DNA of 64,000 nt from Paracoccaceae bacterium (GTDB lineage Bacteria; Pseudomonadota; Alphaproteobacteria; Rhodobacterales; Rhodobacteraceae): the NCBI GenBank assembly GCA_022823605.1, contig JAJEHS010000006.1, positions 248,001 through 312,000 of the forward strand. The letters are read 5' to 3'. Within the stretch, counting starts at the first letter, position 1. Each line of letters begins with the position of its first letter. The translations under genes were made by a program, and so were the position numbers. Below are positions 34,706-42,480 of the stretch, in pieces. The notes beneath the pieces are model-generated. The model saw nothing but the letters and a program-made list of their open reading frames with translations, did no database searches and had not been told where the DNA came from.

Positions 34706-35059
34706 TTCCTGTACCTAAATGAAATTCACTTATTGTTTCAGGTTTGCACCTTGCCTTTTTCACTAGATTCCTTGATGTACCAATAGATAAAGTAATACAG
34801 AAACTGCTCTTGCAATGGGTACTTTTGAAAGCAGTAGTAAAAATCATAACGGATTTGTGAACTTTTTCCGATAAATTCTTCTGGCATTTACCTGTAAACC
34901 CATACTAATTTCCTGCTTACGTCATCTGAGGTCGAAAAGTGAATTTACAGAATAAATTAAATTTTTTTTGCATTGCAGCATTTTTTCTCTTGAATTGTTG
35001 CATTGCAGCATCATATTGTCCGGAACAGAGTTCCAATTCCAAGAACAGAGGATAAGACA
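34706..35059. other. Spacer between glnD and the phasin gene, with operator-like repeats
   Basis: These 354 bases contain no gene. The left 250 bases show nothing recognisable, and no strong terminator follows glnD. The right end carries two copies of a TGCA-rich repeat (annotated separately) and a T8 run before the first copy. The ribosome site of the phasin gene (AGAGGAT) lies just before 35060. Confidence 0.5.
34968..35011 (+). promoter_or_regulatory. Direct repeats upstream of the phasin gene, PhaR-like operator candidate
   Basis: TTGCATTGCAGCAT occurs twice, at 34968-34981 and 34998-35011, exactly 30 bases apart, about three DNA turns. The motif contains TGCA and TGC/GCA elements like the TGC-rich sites recognised by PhaR, the PHA-responsive repressor of phasin genes in other alphaproteobacteria. 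The second copy ends 48 bases before the phasin start. The regulator itself is not encoded in the window. Confidence 0.6.
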
Positions 35060-35422
35060 ATGAACGATTTCCAGGATTACACCAAGGCCTTTTCAAACAT
35101 GGCCTCCCATCTTCCGCTTTCACCTGCAACCATGAATGACGCCTACCAAAAGACGGCCGCCAACATGGAAAAGGCTGTCTCGATTGCACTCAATGCGGCT
35201 TCCGAGGTTGTTGACATCAATGACAGGTGGGCCAAGGACACCCTTGCCAGGGCCAGGGATGTTGCCGAGGAGAAGCCGTCACCTGAAAACATGGTCAGGA
35301 CCATGCAGGACTACGCCTCTTCCAGCTGGGAAGCTTCCGCCCAGTATCTTGCCTCCTACACCGAGGTTGCCCGCAAGGCCCAGATGGATGCCGTCGAGCT
35401 GGCAATAGGCACCACCAAGTAA
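35060..35422 (+). CDS. Phasin-like polyhydroxyalkanoate granule-associated protein
   Basis: A 120-residue helical protein. It is rich in Ala, Met, Glu and Lys with an amphipathic pattern (AANMEKAVSIALNAASEVVD and WEASAQYLASYTEVARKAQM), like small alphaproteobacterial phasins that coat PHA granules. Start at ATG 35060, after AGAGGATAAG; the frame upstream (from 35003) is not protein-like and overlaps the operator repeats. Codons are visibly richer in C-ending forms than in neighbouring genes, consistent with high expression. A strong terminator follows. Phasins are weakly conserved, so another helical granule or envelope protein remains possible. Confidence 0.72.
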   Translation: MNDFQDYTKAFSNMASHLPLSPATMNDAYQKTAANMEKAVSIALNAASEVVDINDRWAKDTLARARDVAEEKPSPENMVRTMQDYASSSWEASAQYLASYTEVARKAQMDAVELAIGTTK

Positions 35423-35449
35423 ACAAAACCTTTCATTTTTTCTCCCACT

Positions 35450-35481
35450 GGGAGGGATAAGCAATTATCCCTCCCTTTTTT
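35450..35481 (+). terminator. Rho-independent terminator of the phasin gene
   Basis: GGGAGGGATAA (35450-35460) and TTATCCCTCCC (35465-35475) form a perfect 11-base-pair stem with a GCAA loop, followed by six T (35476-35481). It lies 28 bases after the phasin stop. This is the clearest terminator in the window. Confidence 0.93.
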
Positions 35482-35612
35482 GTTTGCTATCCTGTCTGAT
35501 TGCCATTCCCCAAATTACCAGATTTGACTGAACAACCGGTTTTTGAACAAAATAGGATATAACCAAAATGGGTGATTCCTATCACCTGACTAACTGATTA
35601 CCTAACCATGTA

Positions 35613-35634
35613 TCAAATATCTATCCATATTTGA
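35613..35634. repeat. Inverted repeat upstream of the second tctC, operator candidate
   Basis: TCAAATAT (35613-35620) and ATATTTGA (35627-35634) are perfect 8-base arms around CTATCC. It lies about 108 bases before the tctC start, in the spacer between the phasin terminator and the transporter operon (35482-35741), which has no gene. It is a possible binding site for a dimeric regulator, judged from symmetry and position. Confidence 0.45.
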
Positions 35635-35741
35635 GTGTATCAAGTTGTAATTAGCTGGGTAAATGGATAAATCTAATCCTCTTAGGAAATTAATCGCTTT
35701 TTGTGATTAGTTCACTGATTGAAAGTTAATGGAGAAAAATT

Positions 35742-36707
35742 ATGAAATTTTCAAGCAAGCTAGTCGGTGCTTCCTTTGCACTGATTATGGGTATTGGAAC
35801 TGTCGGTAATTCAGCTGAATGTATTGCACCGGCAAACCCTGGTGGAGGCTGGGATTTTACCTGCCGGGCCATCGGGAAAATCATGTATGATATCGGCGCC
35901 GTTGACGAGCCGATCAAGGTGACCAACATGGCTGGCGGAGGCGGAGGTCTCGCCTATGGGCACGTAGTCAATGAAAGAAGTGATGATGGTGAACTGATTG
36001 TCGCGGCATCATCCGCAACAGCCACACGTCTGGCTCAAAATGCCTATGCTGGTATGACATCTGATCAGGTTTCCTTTCTAGGTGCAATCGGTGCTGATCC
36101 GGGTGTTCTGGTCGTTGCCGCTGACTCACCTTACATGAATCTGATGGATTTGCTCAATGCGGTCATGAATGACCCCACTTCGGTAACTTTTGCCGGTGGG
36201 TCCGCAACAGGTGGATTTGATCACTTGAAAGTTCTCATGGCATTGGGCGAGGTTGGATATGATGATGTACTTTCCGTCAAATATGTCGGTCTTGATGGTG
36301 GCGGTGATGCAATTACCCAAACCATTGGGGGACATACCCAGGCCATGACCGGAGACATTTCCGAGGTGGTCGGGTTCCTCAAGTCAGGTGATGTCCGCGT
36401 GGTTGCAGTTTTCACCGATGAAAGGATCCCGGGATTTGAGGATATTCCCACGGCCAAGGAACAGGGTGTTGATCTTGTCGCCGTAAACTGGCGTGGTCTC
36501 TATGTTCCCAAGGGTATCTCCGATGAAGATTACAACAAGTGGGCAGATGCACTTGCTAAGGTTGCTGCTTCAGATGAATGGGCTAAAGCCATGGCTGACA
36601 ATGGACTTGCCCCCTTCACCAAGGTAGGTGACGATTTCCAGGAATACCTTGCCGGCGTCATTGCTGACGTTCAGAAACTTTCCAAGGAAATTGGAGTTAT
36701 TCAGTAG
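35742..36707 (+). CDS. tctC: Second TTT transporter periplasmic binding protein (TctC/Bug family)
   Basis: A 321-residue extracytoplasmic receptor with a signal peptide (residues 1-25, ending GNSA). Seen: IAPANPGGGWDFTCRAIGKI, the first ligand loop of the family, and GGSATGGFDHLKVLMAL near 148, the second. It is distant from the TctC at 8113, so a different ligand is expected. Ribosome site GGAGAA lies before the ATG. Its TAG stop overlaps the GTG start of tctB. The operon continues with tctA, an AtuA-like gene and a DUF4387 gene, so the cargo may be the substrate of that enzyme pair. Confidence 0.9.
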   Translation: MKFSSKLVGASFALIMGIGTVGNSAECIAPANPGGGWDFTCRAIGKIMYDIGAVDEPIKVTNMAGGGGGLAYGHVVNERSDDGELIVAASSATATRLAQNAYAGMTSDQVSFLGAIGADPGVLVVAADSPYMNLMDLLNAVMNDPTSVTFAGGSATGGFDHLKVLMALGEVGYDDVLSVKYVGLDGGGDAITQTIGGHTQAMTGDISEVVGFLKSGDVRVVAVFTDERIPGFEDIPTAKEQGVDLVAVNWRGLYVPKGISDEDYNKWADALAKVAASDEWAKAMADNGLAPFTKVGDDFQEYLAGVIADVQKLSKEIGVIQ

Positions 36708-37132
36708 TGAAAGCTGACCGCATATTCGGATTGGGCGTAATTCTAATCGCGTCCTTTTATCTGTATCATGCAACACTTATTCCCACGGGGTTTCTTTCTG
36801 ACCCCGTGGGTTCTCGAACCTTCCCCTACATAGTCGCAGGTGTATCCCTGCTTTGTGGGGTATTGATTATTATTTTTCCTGATCAAATTACTGACTGGCC
36901 ACATTTGAAAGTTTATGGCAAGATAGGTATTGCCCTTCTGGCCATGTATTTATTTGCCAAAACGCTTCGACCATATGGGTTTATAATTCCCTCGGCAGTA
37001 GTTGCCATTATCCTCAGTTATCTGATTTCACCGAACATCAAGAATGCCATAATTACTGGCCTGAGTTTGTCGATAGGCTTGTTTTTGGTACTGAATTATG
37101 GCCTTGGTTTGGGTTTGTTTGCGTTCGGATAG
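36707..37132 (+). CDS. tctB: Second TTT transporter small membrane subunit (TctB)
   Basis: A 141-residue, four-helix membrane protein starting at GTG 36707, which overlaps the tctC stop. Seen: RIFGLGVILIASFYLYHA as the first helix, the common PVGSRTFPYIVAGVSLLCGV second helix of TctB proteins, then two further helices. It is shorter than the first tctB in the window. A perfect 10-base-pair stem-loop lies inside the coding region about 75 bases after the start (36782-36810). Confidence 0.87.
   Translation: MKADRIFGLGVILIASFYLYHATLIPTGFLSDPVGSRTFPYIVAGVSLLCGVLIIIFPDQITDWPHLKVYGKIGIALLAMYLFAKTLRPYGFIIPSAVVAIILSYLISPNIKNAIITGLSLSIGLFLVLNYGLGLGLFAFG
36782..36810 (+). terminator. Strong stem-loop within the 5' part of tctB
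   Basis: CCCACGGGGT (36782-36791) and ACCCCGTGGG (36801-36810) form a perfect GC-rich 10-base-pair stem with a 9-base loop, followed by TTCTCG rather than a U-tract. In the RNA it would lie just downstream of tctC and could block 3' exonucleases or slow transcription. It falls in the same relative place as the stem-loop in the other tct operon. Confidence 0.6.
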
Positions 37133-37135
37133 GCT

Positions 37136-38638
37136 ATGGATCTTTTAGCCAATCTTTCCCAGGGATTTGCTGTTGCCCTGACTTGGTCTACCCTGTTGCT
37201 GGCAGTATCAGGTTGTTTTGCAGGTACCATTATTGGTTCCCTGCCAGGACTTGGACCCTCCAATGGTGTCGCAATCCTGATACCACTTGCTTTTTCATTG
37301 GGCCTTGATGCTACTGAAGTTCTGGTCCTGATGACCTCGGTTTATTATGGTGCGATGTATGGTGGAAGGATTTCTTCAATACTATTGAATATCCCCGGTG
37401 ATGAACCGGCTTTGATGACAACTCTAGACGGGTACCCCATGGCGAAACAGGGTCGGGCTGCCGATGCGTTGGTTCTTTCAGGTGTATCTTCTTTTGTCGG
37501 TGCATTTCTGGCCACAATCGGGCTCATGCTTCTTGCTCCATTGTTGGCCAATGTTGCTTACCTTTTTGGCCCATCGGAATATTTTGCACTTTATCTGTTG
37601 GCCTTTTGTACCCTTGGTGGCCTTGCTTCCAAAAACCAGATAAAAGCTGCATTGGCTTCGGCTGTCGGATTGGGAATAGCCATGATTGGCCTTGATAACC
37701 AAACAGGGTTGCCCCGACTCACCTTTGGTGAACTGGCTTTGATGGATGGTGTTGATTTTCTGGTTGCCATCGTGGGTTTGTTCGCTGTTTCCGAAATTTT
37801 TATATTTATCGAAAGCCATGGCAAAAATACAGCCATTGGCGTTAAACTTGACAAGATAACCATACCTGTAAAGGATATCGTCAATAGCGGGTTTACAATG
37901 CTTAGAGGAACCCTCATAGGCTTTTTTGCAGGTATACTCCCAGGTGCAGGAGCTTCGCTCGGTAGTTTTCTAGCCTATATGGGTGAAAAGACCGTTGCCA
38001 AGGACGGCGATACCTTTGGAACAGGTAATCCAAAGGGTGTAGCTGCCCCTGAAGCAGGAAACAATGCAGCAGCGGGTGGAGCCTTGGTTCCCATGCTGAC
38101 ACTTGGCGTTCCAGGCTCAGGTACAACCGCCGTATTGCTTGCTGTTTTATTGACTTTGAACATAACACCCGGACCCCTGCTCTTTGAAGAACGACCTGAA
38201 GTTGTATGGGGACTGATAGCCTCACTTCTCATTGCCAACGTTGTATTGTTGATAATGAATGTTCCCTTGGTTAGATTGTTCGTCAAGGTATTGTCAGTAC
38301 CTCCACATGTTCTGTTACCCGGTATCGCGATGGTTGCCTTTGGTGGAATTTATTCCCTGTCCGGAAGCAGTCATGATTTGGTACTGATGATCATTTTTGG
38401 TTTGGTTGGTTATTTTTGTAGAAAGTTGGGTGTACCAACCGTTCCCATAATCCTCGGCATTCTCCTTGGCAACAACATGGAGGATAATTTGCGGAGAGCG
38501 ATGATAATTTCCGGAGGTGACTGGACCTATCTGTTTTCTTCCGGAATTGCCATTGGACTATGGGTTGCAGCAATTGGCGGGTTTGTAGCACCCCTTTTCC
38601 TGAGAAATCTGTTGAAGAAACCCAAACCCAAAATTTGA
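37136..38638 (+). CDS. tctA: Second TTT transporter large permease subunit (TctA)
   Basis: A 500-residue large permease with about ten to twelve helices. Seen: GTIIGSLPGLGPSNGVAILI near residue 30, MYGGRISSILLNIPGDEPAL near 74, GFFAGILPGAGASLGSFLAY near 262, and PKGVAAPEAGNNAAAGGALV near 299, all standard TctA motifs. Unlike the other tctA in the window it has an ordinary ATG start, three bases after tctB. The end overlaps nothing; the AtuA-like gene begins 26 bases further on. It forms the membrane channel with TctB. Confidence 0.93.
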   Translation: MDLLANLSQGFAVALTWSTLLLAVSGCFAGTIIGSLPGLGPSNGVAILIPLAFSLGLDATEVLVLMTSVYYGAMYGGRISSILLNIPGDEPALMTTLDGYPMAKQGRAADALVLSGVSSFVGAFLATIGLMLLAPLLANVAYLFGPSEYFALYLLAFCTLGGLASKNQIKAALASAVGLGIAMIGLDNQTGLPRLTFGELALMDGVDFLVAIVGLFAVSEIFIFIESHGKNTAIGVKLDKITIPVKDIVNSGFTMLRGTLIGFFAGILPGAGASLGSFLAYMGEKTVAKDGDTFGTGNPKGVAAPEAGNNAAAGGALVPMLTLGVPGSGTTAVLLAVLLTLNITPGPLLFEERPEVVWGLIASLLIANVVLLIMNVPLVRLFVKVLSVPPHVLLPGIAMVAFGGIYSLSGSSHDLVLMIIFGLVGYFCRKLGVPTVPIILGILLGNNMEDNLRRAMIISGGDWTYLFSSGIAIGLWVAAIGGFVAPLFLRNLLKKPKPKI

Positions 38639-38664
38639 TAACCCTGTCCTTCGGAGGTTTAAGT

Positions 38665-40023
38665 TTGATTAGAGTACTCGTTCCTTCTGGGGTTCTGGGA
38701 TTGGAATTCAGCAAGGAGGCTCTACAAAGAGGTTTGGCCAACAATCCGGATATTATTGCCATAGATGGAGGCTCGACCGATAGTGGTCCCTACTATTTGG
38801 GTACGGCCAATTCCAAATATTCACGGGCAGTAACCTCGGGTGAATGGAAATATTTGCTAGCGGCCAGAGAGACCGCAGATATCCCGCTTGTAATTGGCTC
38901 TTCCGGTACTTGTGGAACAGACCAATCGGTTGACTGGATGGTTGAAATTACCAAGAATCTGCTTCGCACCACCAAAAAGGATTTGCGAATCGGAACCATC
39001 AAATCTTCACTAACCCGGCAGCAGGTTGTGTCTGCTCTTCAAACCGGTCGACTGAAAACCTTGAAACATGCTCCGGATATTTCGGAAGAAATCATCAATG
39101 ATTGCACCGGAATGGTTGCCCTGATGGGGGTGGAACAAATCCAGGAAGCATTGGCCAGAAATGCCGATATAATTATCGCTGGCCGAGCAACGGATACAGC
39201 ATCAATTGCTGCCTTGCCCCTGATGTCAGGCATTCCACCCGGCATTGCCTGGCACGGTGCAAAGGTATCTGAATGCGGGGCCTTGTGTTCAACCAACCCT
39301 CTGAGCGGATGCGTGCAGGTTGATTTTCATGAGGATTACTTTGAAATCGAACCTCTTGATCCCATGGCTCAATGTACCCCTCATACGGTATCAGCCCATA
39401 TGCTCTATGAAAATTCGGACCCGTTCATATTATACGAACCAGGTGGCTATCTTGATGTCAAAAACACCACCTATGAAGCGGTTTCCGACCGAAAAGTCAG
39501 GGTATCGGGCGGTAAGTGGATACCCTTTCCCCAATACAGTGTAAAAATTGAAGGTGTCAGAATTGCCGGCTACCAGACGACAAGCCTGACAATGATTCGA
39601 AATGCTCATTATGTCCGGAATATTCATACTTGGGTCGAAAAGTTAAAGCAATTCCTTGAAAACTCGCTTGACGAGAAGTTTGGAGTTGATGCCGATACCT
39701 GCCATTTGGATTTCAGAATTATTGGGTCCGAAGCAACACTTGGTTCACTTGAATACCGGTCATCGCAACCTGTTGAAGTTGGAATTCTGAGCATCATAAC
39801 CGCTGAAACCCAGGAACTTGCAAATGAAATAGCCAAGCACATCAATCCCTACCTGCTTCATTTCCCCTTATCTGACAAAGAGGAACTGCCGACATTTTCC
39901 TTCCCTTACTCCCCGGCAGAAACCGAAAGGGGACCATTGTATGAGTTCTGCTTGAACCATGCATTGGAACTGGATGACCCCCTGGAAATTTTCAAAATAG
40001 AGGTGTTTGAGGCAAATGGCTAA
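38665..40023 (+). CDS. AtuA-like protein (DUF1446, acyclic terpene utilisation family)
   Basis: A 452-residue protein of the DUF1446/AtuA family, named after a gene of acyclic terpene catabolism in Pseudomonas; the biochemical activity is not settled. Seen: DGGSTDSGPYYLG near residue 31, GSSGTCGTDQSVDWM near 76, IIIAGRATDTASIAALPL near 171, and a central CTPHTVSAHMLYENSDPF. Start taken at TTG 38665, preceded by GGAGG at the right distance; longer starts would run into tctA. The other atu genes (carboxylase, enoyl-CoA steps) are missing, so a terpene role is unproven. It overlaps the DUF4387 gene and follows a TTT importer. Confidence 0.85.
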   Translation: MIRVLVPSGVLGLEFSKEALQRGLANNPDIIAIDGGSTDSGPYYLGTANSKYSRAVTSGEWKYLLAARETADIPLVIGSSGTCGTDQSVDWMVEITKNLLRTTKKDLRIGTIKSSLTRQQVVSALQTGRLKTLKHAPDISEEIINDCTGMVALMGVEQIQEALARNADIIIAGRATDTASIAALPLMSGIPPGIAWHGAKVSECGALCSTNPLSGCVQVDFHEDYFEIEPLDPMAQCTPHTVSAHMLYENSDPFILYEPGGYLDVKNTTYEAVSDRKVRVSGGKWIPFPQYSVKIEGVRIAGYQTTSLTMIRNAHYVRNIHTWVEKLKQFLENSLDEKFGVDADTCHLDFRIIGSEATLGSLEYRSSQPVEVGILSIITAETQELANEIAKHINPYLLHFPLSDKEELPTFSFPYSPAETERGPLYEFCLNHALELDDPLEIFKIEVFEANG

Positions 40024-40327
40024 CCTTCGTGACAAAGTCTTCAAAATCCGATCCAAAAATGCCGGTCCTTTCACGGTAACCGTTGATATTTTCTGTAGGA
40101 ACCAAAACAGCCTCAAGCGAATACTTGGTTTATTAGATGGTGACACGCTTTCCCATCTCTACAATGTAAAAAAAGACAGTTTTGAAATTTTTGAGATCCC
40201 TGATTTAAATGTAATAAAAATCAGTTTTCCACGTACCCATATTCAGGGAAGCCGACTTGACCGGGACATGCATGGTGCTCAATTTGCCGAATTGCTGAAT
40301 GAAATGGAACTTCCAGACAATTTCTAA
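40016..40327 (+). CDS. DUF4387 protein, partner of the AtuA-like protein
   Basis: A 103-residue protein with the DUF4387 pattern: RSKNAGPFTVTVDIFCRN near residue 12 and DLNVIKISFPRTHIQGS near 63. Genes of this family usually sit right after DUF1446 genes and are sometimes fused to them, so it is probably a subunit of the same enzyme. The ATG at 40016 overlaps the end of the AtuA-like gene by 8 bases. No catalytic residues can be assigned with confidence. It is the last gene of the operon; hemC converges from the other side 16 bases later. Confidence 0.83.
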   Translation: MANLRDKVFKIRSKNAGPFTVTVDIFCRNQNSLKRILGLLDGDTLSHLYNVKKDSFEIFEIPDLNVIKISFPRTHIQGSRLDRDMHGAQFAELLNEMELPDNF

Positions 40328-40343
40328 CAATACCTTGAATAAC

Positions 40344-41252
40344 CTATTCCCTGGAAAGAAGGGATTCTGCCAATTCTCTTCCCAAATCCAAATGGGAAGC
40401 AATTGGAGCCGTTTTCATTCCCCTTAACAACTCCCCTTTCTTTTCTGAAAAAAACTCACCTGTCAGGGTTATGTCCGTCCCCTTGATTTCAGCCAGGGCA
40501 CCAACTGGCAATTCACAAGAACCCTCAAGTGTATTAAGGAAATACCTTTCGGTCGTTGCCTGAATTTTGGTCGGGTTATGCGAAATACCTTCAATGAGCG
40601 AATTAAGCCATTCTTCATCTTTATGGGTTTCGAGACAAATAACTCCTTGTGATGGTGCTGGCAGGCAGGTTTCAACTGGGATTTCGTATCTGGGAATATC
40701 CCAAATGCCCATTCTGTTCAATCCGGCTGCAGCTAGAACAATGCCATTAACATCACCATTTTCCCATTTTCCAATGCGAGAATCTATATTGCCCCTGATT
40801 TCCACAACCGCCACTTCAGGATTGGCATTTAATATTTGTTTTTTCCGTCTGATGCTTGAAGTACCAATCCTTATTCCTGCTGGCAAGGATTCTATGGTTT
40901 CACCCTTCCTCGATATCAGTACATCAAGCGGATTTTCACGTTTGAGAAATCCAGCCATGGAAAGGCCTTCAGGTTGTTCAAATGGCATATCCTTCAAGGA
41001 ATGAACACCAATATCAATATTTCCAGCTATTATTTCTTTCTCGATTTCCCTACAAAACACTCCCTTACCTTCCAACTCCCGGAAGGGTCTGTCAGTAATC
41101 TTGTCACCAAGGGTTTTGATGGGAACTACCTCTATCCTGTCTTCCTCCCAATCCAGATCTTCAAGGAGCAGCTTTTTTACTTCTCCGGCTTGAAGCAAGG
41201 CTAATCTGGAACCCCTGGACCCAATTCTAATTTGTGATTTTATCTTGTTCAT
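40344..41252 (-). CDS. hemC: Porphobilinogen deaminase (hydroxymethylbilane synthase)
   Basis: Joins four porphobilinogens into hydroxymethylbilane for haem synthesis in the cytoplasm. 302 residues. Seen: IRIGSRGSRLALLQAGEV at the N-terminus, the loop FRELEGKGVFCREIEKEI near 57, VHSLKDMPFE near 83 (catalytic Asp), GTSSIRRKKQI near 131, and the dipyrromethane-binding cysteine in TLEGSCELPVGALAE near 240. It is divergent from hemE with a 167-base spacer that should carry both promoters. Confidence 0.95.
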   Translation of the reverse strand: MNKIKSQIRIGSRGSRLALLQAGEVKKLLLEDLDWEEDRIEVVPIKTLGDKITDRPFRELEGKGVFCREIEKEIIAGNIDIGVHSLKDMPFEQPEGLSMAGFLKRENPLDVLISRKGETIESLPAGIRIGTSSIRRKKQILNANPEVAVVEIRGNIDSRIGKWENGDVNGIVLAAAGLNRMGIWDIPRYEIPVETCLPAPSQGVICLETHKDEEWLNSLIEGISHNPTKIQATTERYFLNTLEGSCELPVGALAEIKGTDITLTGEFFSEKKGELLRGMKTAPIASHLDLGRELAESLLSRE

Positions 41253-41419
41253 TACTTGATTTTATTTCTGGTTTTGTAAAATTGATTGAACCTCATCAAT
41301 AACTTAATCTTCAAAGAAGGAATGCAAATTCATTATCTTGCGTGAGTTTGTTTATATTTTGTTCCACTTGAACGGAAACCATTCTAAGAAACAACGTACC
41401 AAATGCACTTTTAGGCTAA

Positions 41420-42457
41420 ATGAACAATATTCGCAAACCACTGCTCAGGGTTCTTGAAGGTGAGAATCTGAACCCACCACCAATTTGGCTGATGAGACAG
41501 GCCGGCAGATATCTGCCTGAATACAGGGCCTTGCGGAGTCAGGCCAAGGACTTTCTTTCCCTCTGTTATAACCCCGAGCTGGCCAGTGAAGTTACCTTGC
41601 AACCAATAACCCGATTTGGATTTGATGGAGCCATATTGTTCGCTGACATACTTTTATTGCCTCAAGCTTTGGGAGTGGATGTCAAATTTGTGGAGAATGT
41701 TGGGCCCCGTCTTTCCCCGATACAAACCCGGGAACAACTTTATCGGCTGAAGGATAAAGAGGAGATACATGAAACTCTGAATCCTGTCTATGAAACCATC
41801 GAAAGAATTTTGACAAAATTACCTCCACATGTAACCCTGATTGGTTTCGCTGGTTCACCATGGACCGTAGCCACCTACCTCATCACCGGCAAGGGCGAAA
41901 CGGGTCAGGTAACTTCCAAGGAATTCATGGTTCGGAATCCTGAACTGTTTGATCAAATCATTTCACTTCTCACTGATGCTACAATCGAGTATCTAACCCG
42001 ACAAATAGAAGCCGGTGTGGAAGTGGTAAAACTATTTGACAGCTGGGCAGGTTCTCTGGAGGGACTTTTTTTTGACAATTATGTGACCAAACCAAATGCT
42101 CATATCATCACTACCCTTAAACACAGGTTTCCCCATATCCCAATTATCGCTTTTCCCAAGGGGTCCGGGATGAAACTTCCAGGGTTTGTCTCGAATCTGA
42201 ATGTTGATTGTTTGGCACTGGACCAGAATGTCAGCCTGGATATTGTGGATAAGTTTTTACCTTCCGTACATTGTATCCAAGGCAATCTGAATCCCCTGAC
42301 ACTTGTCAGTGGCAAGGAAAGGCTGGAGAGTGAAACCCAGAACATTCTTAAATCCTGCTACGATTTTCCTCACATTTTCAACCTTGGACATGGTATCCTG
42401 CCAACTACACCCATCCAGCATGTGGAAAAGCTAGTAAAACTGATACGAGAATTTTGA
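41420..42457 (+). CDS. hemE: Uroporphyrinogen decarboxylase
   Basis: Removes four acetate carboxyls from uroporphyrinogen III to make coproporphyrinogen III. 345 residues. Seen: PPPIWLMRQAGRYLPEYRAL near residue 16 (catalytic Arg block), ILFADILLLPQALG near 71, GFAGSPWTVATYLITGKG near 140, and VVKLFDSWAGSL near 208. It is convergent with hemF (23 bases apart) and divergent from hemC, placing three haem genes together on alternate strands. Confidence 0.96.
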   Translation: MNNIRKPLLRVLEGENLNPPPIWLMRQAGRYLPEYRALRSQAKDFLSLCYNPELASEVTLQPITRFGFDGAILFADILLLPQALGVDVKFVENVGPRLSPIQTREQLYRLKDKEEIHETLNPVYETIERILTKLPPHVTLIGFAGSPWTVATYLITGKGETGQVTSKEFMVRNPELFDQIISLLTDATIEYLTRQIEAGVEVVKLFDSWAGSLEGLFFDNYVTKPNAHIITTLKHRFPHIPIIAFPKGSGMKLPGFVSNLNVDCLALDQNVSLDIVDKFLPSVHCIQGNLNPLTLVSGKERLESETQNILKSCYDFPHIFNLGHGILPTTPIQHVEKLVKLIREF

Positions 42458-42480
42458 ACGCTATTCTCCACTCACGCAGG

